A DNA stretch of 64,000 nt from Negadavirga shengliensis (GTDB lineage: Bacteria > Bacteroidota > Bacteroidia > Cytophagales > Cyclobacteriaceae): the NCBI RefSeq assembly GCF_042652345.1, contig NZ_JBHSJJ010000004.1:62001-126000 (forward strand), read 5' to 3'. The notes below the pieces were generated by a model, which searched no databases, had not been told where the DNA came from, and saw only the letters and a list, made by a program, of their open reading frames with translations. This document shows, piece by piece, positions 46,803 to 55,900 of the stretch. The stretch's first letter is position 1, and each line of letters begins with the position of its first letter. Made by a program: the position numbers and the translations under genes.

Positions 46803-47408
46803 ATGGCCGATTTTAATGTAGATGACAGCTCCGGTTCTGCTTTTGACGAAAAGGAATGCTGGAGACGGATAAAACTCGGTGACAAAACCGGATTGGAAGG
46901 CCTTTATGCCCTTTTTGCCAAGGAGTTGATGGCTTTTGGGTTGTCTATCGCCCCTAACCGGAGCCTGGTGAAGGACTGTATCCAGGAACTTTTTATTGAG
47001 ATATGGCGGTACAGAAAAAACGGGGTGGAAGTGAAGAACGTCAAAATGTACGTTTTTAAGGCTTTGGCCAACAAAATCAAGAAGGAAATCGTCAGGGAAT
47101 CCAACCGGCATGCCAAGGAGCAGGCTGAGGGCTTGCATGCCCTGTATTTCCGCAACGATTCGGAAATGGGCATCATTCACCTTCAAAAGGAAGAAATGGT
47201 CAACCAAAGGCTTTTGGATGCTTTGGATAAACTGCCTTCCCGGCAAAAGGAGGTTATCCGCTATGTGTTTTTTGAGAATTTATCCAATGACCAAATTTCC
47301 AAACTTATGGGTATCAACGTTCAGTCCGTATACACCCTGACCTGGAAGGCTATCTGCAACCTGAGGAAACATTATCTTGTGTTGTTGTTTTTGCTGTTGC
47401 TTGCTTGA
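46803..47408 (+). CDS. ECF RNA polymerase sigma factor, locus 4, with hydrophobic C-terminal tail
   Basis: 201 residues from ATG 46803; a TTG at 46773 is in frame but less likely. Region 2 is seen at about 25-90 (GLEGLYALFAKELMAFGLS, DCIQELFIEIWRYRKN) and region 4 at about 140-190 (LPSRQKEVIRYVFFENLSN, DQISKLMGINVQSVYTLTWKA). The last residues, LVLLFLLLLA, are strongly hydrophobic, as in sigma 2. Its fecR partner lies about 4 kb downstream, with an AT-rich four-gene insert between them. Confidence 0.9.
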   Translation: MADFNVDDSSGSAFDEKECWRRIKLGDKTGLEGLYALFAKELMAFGLSIAPNRSLVKDCIQELFIEIWRYRKNGVEVKNVKMYVFKALANKIKKEIVRESNRHAKEQAEGLHALYFRNDSEMGIIHLQKEEMVNQRLLDALDKLPSRQKEVIRYVFFENLSNDQISKLMGINVQSVYTLTWKAICNLRKHYLVLLFLLLLA

Positions 47409-47470
47409 TAGCGGTTTTTCCCTTTTTGTGTTTTTGGAGAGGAGATCTGAGGGTTGTCCGGGTTATCCAT

Positions 47471-47557
47471 GTTGTCGTTGTTGTGGTTGTTGTCGTTGTT
47501 GTCGGGTTGTTCTTGTTGTCGTGGTTGTCAGTGTTGTCATTGTTGTCATTGTTTGTC
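47471..47557. repeat. GTT/GTC triplet-rich low-complexity tract
   Basis: About 87 bp made almost only of GTTGTC and GTTGTx units, starting about 60 bp after the sigma 3 stop. The minus-strand frame reads as Thr/Gln/Arg repeats and is not a gene. The remainder of the gap 47409-47862 holds no gene that I can see. Confidence 0.75.
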
Positions 47558-47725
47558 GGATATTAATTGACCCCTTAAAGTAAATGCTGCCCCGTTTAAG
47601 GTATAGGTATATGGTCGGGCCGGATTTTTCTGGAGAAATGTGTTTTGATTGAGGCGTAATGATCTCTTCCTTTGCCGGCGACACAAAAAAAGCGGTGTTA
47701 CTCCATCCCGGTAACACAACTGGTT

Positions 47726-47733
47726 TATATTTG
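47726..47733 (+). promoter_or_regulatory. -7 box candidate for the Crp-family gene
   Basis: TATATTTG, a full match to TAnnTTTG, 130 nt before ATG 47863. No TTTG at the right distance upstream, so only a half-site. Confidence 0.3.
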
Positions 47734-47862
47734 ATAATTTGTAATAATATCATAGTTTTAATCCGCCTGGCGGTGCACAAACCCTTCCAACTTAGAGGGA
47801 TTAATTGACCAAAGGTAAAGCAATGAACATATTGGCGGTCAGGCTAAAACCAAAAGCAAAAG

Positions 47863-48438
47863 ATGACGAAAAAAAGGCTACATACAAATTTAGAACAAGA
47901 ACGAGTTAACATCTTTGAGTTGGACTTAATCATAAAGTATTTTGAGCCTAAATACTTAGACAAAGACGAATACTTCATCAAGTCAGGTCAAATTTGCAGA
48001 AATTTAGCCTACATTGAAAAGGGTATCGTTTTATATTATAAAATAGGTGATACTGGGCAAGAAGTTGTCTGCGATTTTGCGAAAGAAGCGGATTGGATTA
48101 CACAATATGAGAGTTTTATTCACCATAGTATTTCGCCTATATCCATTAAAACAATTGAAGAAACTGAACTTCAAGTAATTTCTTTTGAAGGCTTAAGAAA
48201 GCTATATATGGAAGTTCCAGCATTTGAGATATACACTCGTAAACTGATAGAAAAATATTTTATCGCCTCAATGTCAAGAAATAATGAGTTACAGGTTTTA
48301 AGGGCCGAAGAGCGATATGCCAAATTTGCCAAAGAGAATCCTGAGTTTATACAGCGTGTTCCACAGTACCATATTGCTAGCTATCTGGGTATTGCGCCAC
48401 AATCATTGAGTAGGATCAGAAAAAATTTCAAGGGCTGA
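47863..48438 (+). CDS. Crp/Fnr family transcriptional regulator
   Basis: 191 residues. A cyclic-nucleotide-binding-like beta roll (about 25-115, LDKDEYFIKSGQICRNLAYI, EKGIVLYY) is followed by the long dimer helix and a C-terminal helix-turn-helix (QYHIASYLGIAPQSLSRIRK). No cysteine cluster of the Fnr type is present, and the effector is unknown. Low G+C against the surroundings (18 of 60 bases at 48001-48060). It may control the two outer-membrane proteins directly downstream. Confidence 0.88.
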   Translation: MTKKRLHTNLEQERVNIFELDLIIKYFEPKYLDKDEYFIKSGQICRNLAYIEKGIVLYYKIGDTGQEVVCDFAKEADWITQYESFIHHSISPISIKTIEETELQVISFEGLRKLYMEVPAFEIYTRKLIEKYFIASMSRNNELQVLRAEERYAKFAKENPEFIQRVPQYHIASYLGIAPQSLSRIRKNFKG

Positions 48439-48519
48439 TTCATTTCTTCACAAATGTGAAGGAAATTAAAAACAGAGATTTTGACCTTTGCAGTATCAAT
48501 AACTAAAATCTCTGTTTCA

Positions 48520-49194
48520 ATGAAAACACTTAAAATTCTCTTATTCATACTTGCGCTTGGTTGCTCACTAAGTCAACGCGTTAATGCACAAAGCAAAGAC
48601 TGGAAGCAAGACAAAAAAATTGCTTTAGTATTTGGACTAACTCAGCCTCTTGTCGTAAGCGGTTTCAATGTGGAAGTAAACTACATTCACAATCGTCTTA
48701 TTTTTGACTATTCGCACGGGATTTCACTTGATTTAAGCGGGAGTTTACTTCCTGACTATTTACAAAGTCAAGGATTAGTGGTACATATGCCTTTTTCAAC
48801 AGGATTTGGCATTGGATATCGTTTCACAGAGTGGCTCAATTTGCGTGTAGAACCCAAATGGCATCGTTTTGAATTTTATTACGAAGGTGATGTACAAACT
48901 ATTGAGAACAGAATAGGCGTAGATGCCAACAATTACAGTGTCGGACCTGGACTGTACGGCTTTTTCCAGCCATTCAAAAAGAAAGAAAATGCTCTTAAAG
49001 GAATTACCGTAGCACCAAGTGTTAGGTTTTGGCCAACAGTGGCTTCAAGTTTCGACAATAATGCTTATCGCTATGAAAATACACGGACAGGTCAGACAGA
49101 AGAGTTAAAATCTTTGGCTTCGGGAATAGGCTTTTCACCTTTGATTGTCAATGTAAGCATTGGTTATACTTTTGACCTTAAAAGAAATAAGTAA
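48520..49194 (+). CDS. Predicted outer-membrane beta-barrel protein
   Basis: 224 residues from ATG 48520 (the frame opens earlier with TTG but the signal peptide starts here: KTLKILLFILALGCSLS, cleaved near VNAQS). The body has alternating hydrophobic strands with aromatic ends (GFGIGYRFTEWLNLRVEPKW) and ends in IGYTFDLKRNK, as small porin-like barrels do. No family recognised. Its stop is 1 bp before the next start, so both are coupled. Confidence 0.65.
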   Translation: MKTLKILLFILALGCSLSQRVNAQSKDWKQDKKIALVFGLTQPLVVSGFNVEVNYIHNRLIFDYSHGISLDLSGSLLPDYLQSQGLVVHMPFSTGFGIGYRFTEWLNLRVEPKWHRFEFYYEGDVQTIENRIGVDANNYSVGPGLYGFFQPFKKKENALKGITVAPSVRFWPTVASSFDNNAYRYENTRTGQTEELKSLASGIGFSPLIVNVSIGYTFDLKRNK

Positions 49195-49195
49195 G

Positions 49196-49891
49196 ATGAA
49201 AAACACAACAATTCTCATAGTGGTTTTACTGAACTCTATCGCAGTTGTTCAAGCTCAAAACCCTTTATCACAAAGCGTTCAGACTGAATTTGGCATTGGC
49301 ATTTCAACGCCTTTTCTACACGATGGAACTGAACTAAACAAATCGGCAAACCTGCGTAGTAATGCATTAAGCTATTTTGCTGACGAGCAAGGAAATAGAA
49401 AAAATATTGGCAACTATGGTAGCCTCATAGGTTGGTCTGTTGCATTAGCTTATTATCGTCCTGTAAAGATGGTTAACGGTCTGATGCTTGGAACTGCATT
49501 TAGAACTTCGCTTACTGGCTCGCAACCCCAAAATGGTGGATATGAAGAAGGATTCTTCTTCAACTTCCTTTCATTGGGATTTGCTGCCAAATATTACCCG
49601 TTTACGCAAAACAATTTATTCTTCAAAGCTGACGCAGGGCTTGCGTCAGTTTTTACCAAAAATAGGTTTCTCAATGCACAAAACGAACAAGGGTTCTTTC
49701 ATCAGTTTGGTGTAGGAACAAATATTTCATCAGCAATGGGATATTCGATTCAGCCATTTAAAAACAAATCAAAAACTATTGATTTACAACTCATTTACCA
49801 ATTAAATGCTACCAGAGTGGAAGTAAATGGAATTGGTAATGACCAGTGGACTTATTCTGCTTTAACTTTGATGGGTGCGTTTAATTTTTAA
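49196..49891 (+). CDS. Predicted outer-membrane beta-barrel protein
   Basis: 231 residues from ATG 49196. Signal peptide KNTTILIVVLLNSIAVVQAQ, then a barrel-like sequence (GWSVALAYYRPVKMVNGLML, FFNFLSLGFAAKYYPF) ending in phenylalanine (LMGAFNF), typical for outer-membrane insertion. Family not recognised. It probably shares a message with the previous gene and lies downstream of the Crp-type regulator. Confidence 0.65.
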   Translation: MKNTTILIVVLLNSIAVVQAQNPLSQSVQTEFGIGISTPFLHDGTELNKSANLRSNALSYFADEQGNRKNIGNYGSLIGWSVALAYYRPVKMVNGLMLGTAFRTSLTGSQPQNGGYEEGFFFNFLSLGFAAKYYPFTQNNLFFKADAGLASVFTKNRFLNAQNEQGFFHQFGVGTNISSAMGYSIQPFKNKSKTIDLQLIYQLNATRVEVNGIGNDQWTYSALTLMGAFNF

Positions 49892-49896
49892 ATTTG
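49867..49896 (+). promoter_or_regulatory. Promoter candidate for the methionine aminopeptidase gene
   Basis: TTTG at 49867-49870, an 18-nt spacer and TAAATTTG at 49889-49896, overlapping the end of the preceding gene. It would give a leader of about 210 nt that contains the hairpins at 49980-50024. Confidence 0.35.
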
Positions 49897-49979
49897 TCAT
49901 TGATTATAAAGGACTTACGAATTAACAAAGAAGCCGGAACCGGCAATAGCGCTTACCCTAAACTGACGGTTAAGTGGTT

Positions 49980-50024
49980 AGTACAAGCTTTGTATCAAAG
50001 TTTGTACTTGATTGACAGTCAAGT
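49980..50024. other. Overlapping inverted repeats in the leader of the aminopeptidase gene
   Basis: AGTACAAGCTTTG (49980-49992) and CAAAGTTTGTACT (49996-50008) pair at 12 of 13 positions with a 3-nt loop. A second stem, ACTTGA / TCAAGT (50006-50011 with 50019-50024), overlaps its last bases, so the two could exclude each other. Function unknown. Confidence 0.45.
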
Positions 50025-50112
50025 GCTTTGAAGTCGCCACCTTCGGGTAGCTGAATCCGGTTAACGGGTTAGGCTATGGCGAAAACCACAACAAACAAAC
50101 AATTAAACGAAT

Positions 50113-50877
50113 ATGTCAATAACAAAAGAAACGGAACTGATCGGCATGCAAAAAGCAAGTGAAGCCGTTGCCTACACTTTAAGGGAAATGAGAAACTATG
50201 CCCGACCCGGCATGACAACAAAGCAGTTGGACAATTACGGGGCCACAATATTATCGGATTGGGGGGCAAAATCAGCACCATTTTTAACCTATCGCTTTCC
50301 GGGTTGGACTTGCATAAGCGTAAACAATGAATTCTGCCATGGCATCCCGTCCGATAAAAAGATTTTAAAAGAAGGCGATTTGGTGAATATTGATGTTTCA
50401 GCCGAGCTCAATGGTTTTTGGTCTGATAACGGAAGTTCATTTGTTCTGGGCAAAGACATCCACCAACACCAAAAACTTATAGATGCTTCAAAGCAGATTT
50501 TGCATAAAGCAATTTATCATATAAAAGGTGGGGTCCGGATTTCAGATATAGGACATCTGATAGAAACAGAAGCAAAAAAACGTGGTTATAAAGTAATCAA
50601 AAATTTAACAGGGCATGGAATAGGCAGAAGCCTTCACGAAGAACCAAACGAAATAGCCAACTACAGAGACCGCTTTAATCCGGAAAGATTTAGAAAAAAC
50701 GCTGTTGTTGCCATTGAAACATTTATCTCAACTACATCCACTTATGCCGAAACGCTAAATGACGGTTGGACCATGGTAGGAAATAAAGGGGGCTTTATGG
50801 CACAGCACGAACATACTATTGTGGTTACTGACGGAAAGCCAATCATCCTGACAGCAATGAATGAAATCTGGAATTGA
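50113..50877 (+). CDS. map: Type I methionine aminopeptidase
   Basis: 254 residues, standard length without zinc-finger extension. The five metal ligands are all present: Asp94, Asp105 (NIDVSAELNGFWSDNG), His168 (GHGIG), Glu202 (AIETF) and Glu233 (QHEHT); His76 (CHGIP) is the substrate-side histidine. Removes the N-terminal methionine of new proteins in the cytoplasm. It is far from ribosomal protein genes, where the housekeeping copy usually lies, and is part of the AT-rich insert between sigma 3 and fecR3, so it may be an accessory second copy. Confidence 0.92.
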   Translation: MSITKETELIGMQKASEAVAYTLREMRNYARPGMTTKQLDNYGATILSDWGAKSAPFLTYRFPGWTCISVNNEFCHGIPSDKKILKEGDLVNIDVSAELNGFWSDNGSSFVLGKDIHQHQKLIDASKQILHKAIYHIKGGVRISDIGHLIETEAKKRGYKVIKNLTGHGIGRSLHEEPNEIANYRDRFNPERFRKNAVVAIETFISTTSTYAETLNDGWTMVGNKGGFMAQHEHTIVVTDGKPIILTAMNEIWN

Positions 50878-51445
50878 TAAAACGTGCGAATCACCGGAAG
50901 AATAAGAATGGCAAGAAGCCTGAACTGCGAAACGCAATGATTCATCTATAGTGGAACAGAGCGTTCGTTGAAGAGAAGAAAATGGCCTGCCACAAAATAT
51001 TATTTTTGAATTTCATGGTTATTTAGATGACCTACTTTGTCGAGGATCATACCTTGTTTCTGGACGCGTGATGGCATCGCACTTGTCGTCGTCATTTAGT
51101 AAGGGGCATAAGCCTTGAAATCCCGCACTACATATAGTCACAATCCGTTGTTGAAGAAGGAAGGAAACCAGCCTTGCAAATGCCCCGGTATGTGTTTTAA
51201 AAGGATAATTGGGGTGCAGATGCAGTCTACGCGCGGAAAGGATCCCCCTCGGTTCTCCTAAAAAGGGAGAGGATGGGGTTTGCGATGCATGGCATGGGAG
51301 ATGTAGATAGTAATACCCACACCCAGAAAGGACACCATAAATCTGCCACACATTTTCTTATTGAGTAAAAAAATCAAAAATTTTTTCCAAAAGAAAGGAT
51401 AGAAATCGCCGGGTGCTGACACATGTCTATAGAAAACACGCTTCA
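50878..51445. other. 568-bp gap between map and fecR3; no gene seen
   Basis: Frames on both strands are short and without content. A small hairpin (TCTCC/GGAGA, 51254-51270) in a CCCCCTC..GGATGGGG setting resembles dispersed repeats. The G+C rises again here, marking the right edge of the AT-rich insert. Confidence 0.5.
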
Positions 51446-52540
51446 ATGGATATTTACAGCAATTCCGTAAGAGACCTGGTGCTGAATCCCGAATTCAGGA
51501 AATGGGTGCTGCATCCCAATCCGGAATCGGATAAGATTTGGCAAAGCTACCTGGCCAAAAACCCCACGGCAATTCAGGATGTGGAGTTGGCAAAGGAACT
51601 GCTGCTGGAATTGTTCTCCAATCAATACCCGTTGCAGGAATCGGAATTCGGTGAAATCTGGGATTATATAGATACAGAGACCGAAAAAGAGGACAAGCGG
51701 GCCCAACAACAAAAGATCATTCCGATCAACCGGCTTTCGGATGCGAAACGGGGGAACAGCGGCAGCTCAGACGTGGCGAGAATGATGTGGAGGGTAGCGG
51801 CCATATTGGTGGTGACCTTGGGTGTGGGTTTCCTGGCCAGCAGGATGGCCCCAACAGAACCGGTAGCGGAACAGCCTGTTCCTGCCAAATTCAAGGAATA
51901 TACCACTCCCCCCGGTGTCAAATCAAGCATTACACTGGGAGATGGCACCAAGGTTCTGCTCAATTCCGGCAGTTCCCTAAGGTACCAGGAAAATTTTTCT
52001 CCGGAAAGGAGAGAAGTGTTTTTGGAAGGGGAAGCATTTTTCGAAGTACAACATGACCCCGGCAGGCCTTTTACGGTAAAAACCGGTGAGGTAAGCACCA
52101 CGGCCCTTGGAACTTCCTTCAATATCATGGCTTATCGGGAGGAACATCTGCTGATTTCATTGGTTACGGGGAAAGTGGCCATAGGAGTACCCCATGAAAA
52201 CCGGGACGAAATCATCTTGGAACCCAGGCAATCTTTGAAAATCCAACCGGGCGAGGGTGATTTTTTGAAGGTAAGGTTTGATGAGGACCAGGTGATGGGA
52301 TGGACGAGAAAAATGATCGTCTTTAACAATACGGAATTATCCGAAGCCATCAGGGCGCTGGAAAACTGGTACGGGGTCAAATTCCATTTTCAAAACCGGC
52401 CCAGACCGGGGATGAACCTTTCGGGAAAGTTTTATAACGAGACCCTGGAAAATGTCCTGGAGGGGCTGAGATATACAGCCGGACTGGATTTTGAAATCAA
52501 AAAAGACAAAGTGAGCATCACATTCAAACACACACCCTAA
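51446..52540 (+). CDS. FecR family anti-sigma factor, locus 4
   Basis: 364 residues from ATG 51446; the frame runs back to GTG 51413, but the MDIYSNSVRDLVLNPEFRKW start is like that of FecR2. A membrane span lies at about 113-131 (VAAILVVTLGVGFLA), then the FecR domain (PPGVKSSITLGDGTKVLLNS, GEAFFEVQHDPGRPF, TTALGTSFNIMAY) and the C-terminal DUF4974 domain (LENWYGVKFHFQN). Partner of sigma 3 despite the distance, and of SusC4 385 bp downstream. Confidence 0.92.
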   Translation: MDIYSNSVRDLVLNPEFRKWVLHPNPESDKIWQSYLAKNPTAIQDVELAKELLLELFSNQYPLQESEFGEIWDYIDTETEKEDKRAQQQKIIPINRLSDAKRGNSGSSDVARMMWRVAAILVVTLGVGFLASRMAPTEPVAEQPVPAKFKEYTTPPGVKSSITLGDGTKVLLNSGSSLRYQENFSPERREVFLEGEAFFEVQHDPGRPFTVKTGEVSTTALGTSFNIMAYREEHLLISLVTGKVAIGVPHENRDEIILEPRQSLKIQPGEGDFLKVRFDEDQVMGWTRKMIVFNNTELSEAIRALENWYGVKFHFQNRPRPGMNLSGKFYNETLENVLEGLRYTAGLDFEIKKDKVSITFKHTP

Positions 52541-52803
52541 ACCCAAAATGCCTATGGAACAATAAACTATGGATCAAGCAATAATTCTGGATTTAAACTG
52601 TCCACGAATTTCACAGCCTGCCCCGGCTGATACCGGGGGATTGACACGAATGATTTAGTTTAAATATCTTCCAAAGAGCCCCATTAAAAGTGGCTATTTA
52701 CTGGATTTGGGAAGGTTTTAAAGTCAAAAAAATCCGTGGAAATTAGTGGACCAAAATATCATTCCCAACATCTCGACTTGATCCTAAACCATGTTAATAA
52801 ATA
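52541..52803. other. Left part of the 384-bp fecR3-susC4 gap, with a GC-rich hairpin
   Basis: Holds CCCCGG-6nt-CCGGGG at 52621-52638 and no gene. The gap is longer than in locus 1 (151 bp) and locus 2 (154 bp); the extra length lies on the fecR side, while the distance from the sRNA-like hairpin to susC is unchanged. Confidence 0.5.
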
Positions 52804-52831
52804 AACCGGAGATGCTGCAACACCTCCGGTT
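52804..52831 (-). ncRNA. Terminator-like hairpin of a candidate antisense sRNA upstream of susC4
   Basis: As minus-strand RNA this makes an 11-bp stem with one G-U pair and a 6-nt loop (TTGCAG); the plus strand has a mismatch at that pair. It is followed on the minus strand by TATTTATTAAC. It ends 93 nt before the susC4 ATG. The loop-side bases AGGTGTTG..AGCA are shared with the hairpin at 18822, and the outer stem differs by compensating changes. Confidence 0.55.
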
Positions 52832-52924
52832 GAAATCGTACATCGGGCTATTTGACGCTAATCAGGAGCCGATGTCAGTCTATTCAACCATTTAGTCAAT
52901 AGCCAAAATAAACCATGTAAAGAT

Positions 52925-55900
52925 ATGAAAAATCTTATACTTACCCATGTTATACGCATGAGCAAATTGTTTACCTATGCCTTCTTGATCCAATGTTCGA
53001 CCATGAGCTTGTTATTTGCCTGGAACGGAAATGCGCAGATCAAAAGCATAGAAGAAGTGATGATCAGGATACCTTTGGAAGGGGTATCTGTCCAGGATGC
53101 TTTCAGGAGAATAGAGAAGGCATCTGATTTTAATTTTGTTTACCTTACCAGAGAGGTAAGGGACCTCCAACCCATTTTTATTGGAGACAACCACCAGAGC
53201 CTTTACGAAGTACTGGTGGATATCGCGAAGCAAACCGGCCTTGAATTCAAGCAGATCAATCAAAATATCCATGTACAAAAACCCAAGAAGCACAACCCCG
53301 AGGCACTGGTATCCATTGAGGTGCTGGAAATAGAGGTAAGCGGCACCGTCACGGACGAAAACGGGGAGCCCATGCCGGGAGTAACGGTCATCATCGAAGG
53401 TACCAGTGTGGGGACGATAACCGACATCGACGGAAAATATACCCTTGAAGCGGAAGAGGGAACTGTTTTGATTTTTTCTTTCGTGGGATATGAGAACCAG
53501 AGAAGGGCAGTAAGTTCATCGAATATCATCGATGTGAAAATGATGGAAGATGCGAGATCATTGGATGAGGTAGTGGTGGTCGGCTACGGCACCGTCAAAA
53601 AAAGCGACCTGACGGGCTCTGTGGCGCAGGTAAAAGCCGCGGAGATCAATGCTTTTCCGACCTCCAATATCATGCAGGCCTTGTCCGGGAGGGCAGCAGG
53701 CGTCCAGGTGATCCAAAACACCGGCGCCCCCGGTTCACCCATCAGTGTCAGGATAAGGGGAACCAATTCGATCCAGGGTGGCAATGAGCCTTTGTATGTC
53801 ATTGATGGGTTTCCTTTTTCCGGCAATCCAACCAACCTTAACAATTTTGACATTGAGAGCATAGAAGTTTTGAAAGATGCATCAGCCACGGCGATATATG
53901 GATCGAGAGGAGCCAACGGCGTAGTTTTGATCACCACAAAACAAGGCAAAGAAGGAACGACAAAGGTTGACTTTGAATCAAGTTACAGCGTCCAGTCTTT
54001 GAGAAAAAAGCTGAACTTGATGAATGGCAGGGAGTATGCTGAACTCCAAAATATTCAGGCGGCCAATGACAACATCCCCCTTTATTTCACCGAGGAACAA
54101 CTTGCAGGATTCGGCGAAGGCTTTGACTGGCAGGATTTGGTGTTTCAGGAAGCCCCTATATTATCCACCTCTTTGAATGTCAGCGGAGGCAATAACAAGA
54201 CACAGTATGCCATATCAGGCAGTTATTTGGGGCAGGAAGGGATTGTAAAGGGAAGTGATTATAACCGTTATTCACTGAGAACAAACATCACCCATGCGAT
54301 AAGTGAGAAACTAAAAATAGACTTCAATAATACGCTAACCCATTTAAAAACGGAAAGAAGGGACAGTGGGGGAGGACAACGTGGAAATTCCATGATAGGC
54401 GCCGCCATATCTGCGGCCCCCATTTCACAACCGTACAATGAGGACGGTTCTTATAAAGTGTTGGCCAATGAATACCCTTTTGTGGCGCCTGACATCATTA
54501 ATCCCCTGAATCATATCAACGAGCAATTCAATGAAACCAAGGCCAATGTGGTCTTGACCAATATGGCTTTTGTATACCAGCCCACAAAGGAATTGACATT
54601 AAGGATATCGGGTGGTATCGAAAACAGGGACGACAGAAACGATAGTTACACCACCAGGAATTTTTTTAACTCTCCCGGCCGGGCCAGCGTAAGCACGGGC
54701 CAGTTCAGAAGTCTTTTAAATGAAAACACCCTCAGTTATAATAATACATTTGCTGATAAGCACCAACTGAACGCAGTGATCGGTTTCACTTATCAGGATT
54801 TCCTAAGGACCTTTTTGGCCGCAAGCGGTGTGGGTTTTTTGAGTGATGCGTTCGAGACCTACAGCTTGGGTGCTGCTGAGACCCCGGGGATTCCCAGCAG
54901 CGGTTATTCCAAGGCGGTGCTTTTGTCTTATTTGGGTAGGGTTAATTACACCTATGACAATAAATATCTGTTTACTTTTAGTTTCAGATCCGATGGATCA
55001 TCCAGATACAGTCCCGGAAACAAATGGGGATACTTCCCCTCCGGAGCTGCGGCGTGGAGAATATCTGATGAAGGTTTCTTATCTTCTTCATCTTTCCTTT
55101 CAGACCTCAAGCTAAGAGCCAGTTGGGGGCTGACCGGCAGTCAGGCTATTGATCCCTATGCCACGTTAAATCAATTGAGCCCCGGTTTCACCATCTTCGG
55201 CAACCAGCTTTATAATACCTTTGCACCCAGCACTGTGCTTCCGGGTGATCTGAAATGGGAAACCACAGAACAGTTGGACATCGGCGTGGATGTAGGTTTG
55301 CTTAACGACAGAATCACTTTCAATGCGGATTATTATGTCAAGAACACCCGGGATTTATTGAATACCGTCCGTTTACCGAGTTCATTGGGTTTTACCACCA
55401 CGGTGCAGAATGTGGGGGAAGTGCAGAATAAAGGGGTTGAATTCAGCGTTGATGCCAAAGTTTTGACCAGACAGTTTAAGTGGGATGTTTTTGGAAACAT
55501 TGCCTTTAACAGAAATAAGGTGATCAGTCTGCATAATGGTGAGGACATTCTTGGGGCTTTTGTAAATGTCCTGGTGGTAGCGGATAATCTCACCATTTTA
55601 AGAGAAAGCAGGCCCATAGGTCAATTTTGGGGATTTGTTGAGGATGGATACAATGAGAATGGACAAATCCGGTTTTTGGACGTGGATGGAGATGGCAGTA
55701 TTACCAACAATGACAAGACATACATAGGTGATCCTAATCCCAAATTCATCTATGGTTTTAATTCCAACATGAATTATAGGAATTTTGAGTTGAGTTTTTT
55801 CCTTCAGGGGGCATATGGAAATGATATTCTCAATGTAAGTTCTATTCCAAGTACCCTGGATTACGGTCAGGGAATGAACATGCCCAAAGATGTTTTATAT

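Noticed and set aside
47463..47780. Minus-strand frame with Thr/Gln/Arg repeats
   Set aside because: It is only the reverse reading of the GTTGTC tract.
50068..50074. GTTAGGC, a GTTRRRY core as in integron attC sites, behind the hairpins before map
   Set aside because: No matching RYYYAAC partner at the 5' side, and no similar site between the other genes of the AT-rich insert.
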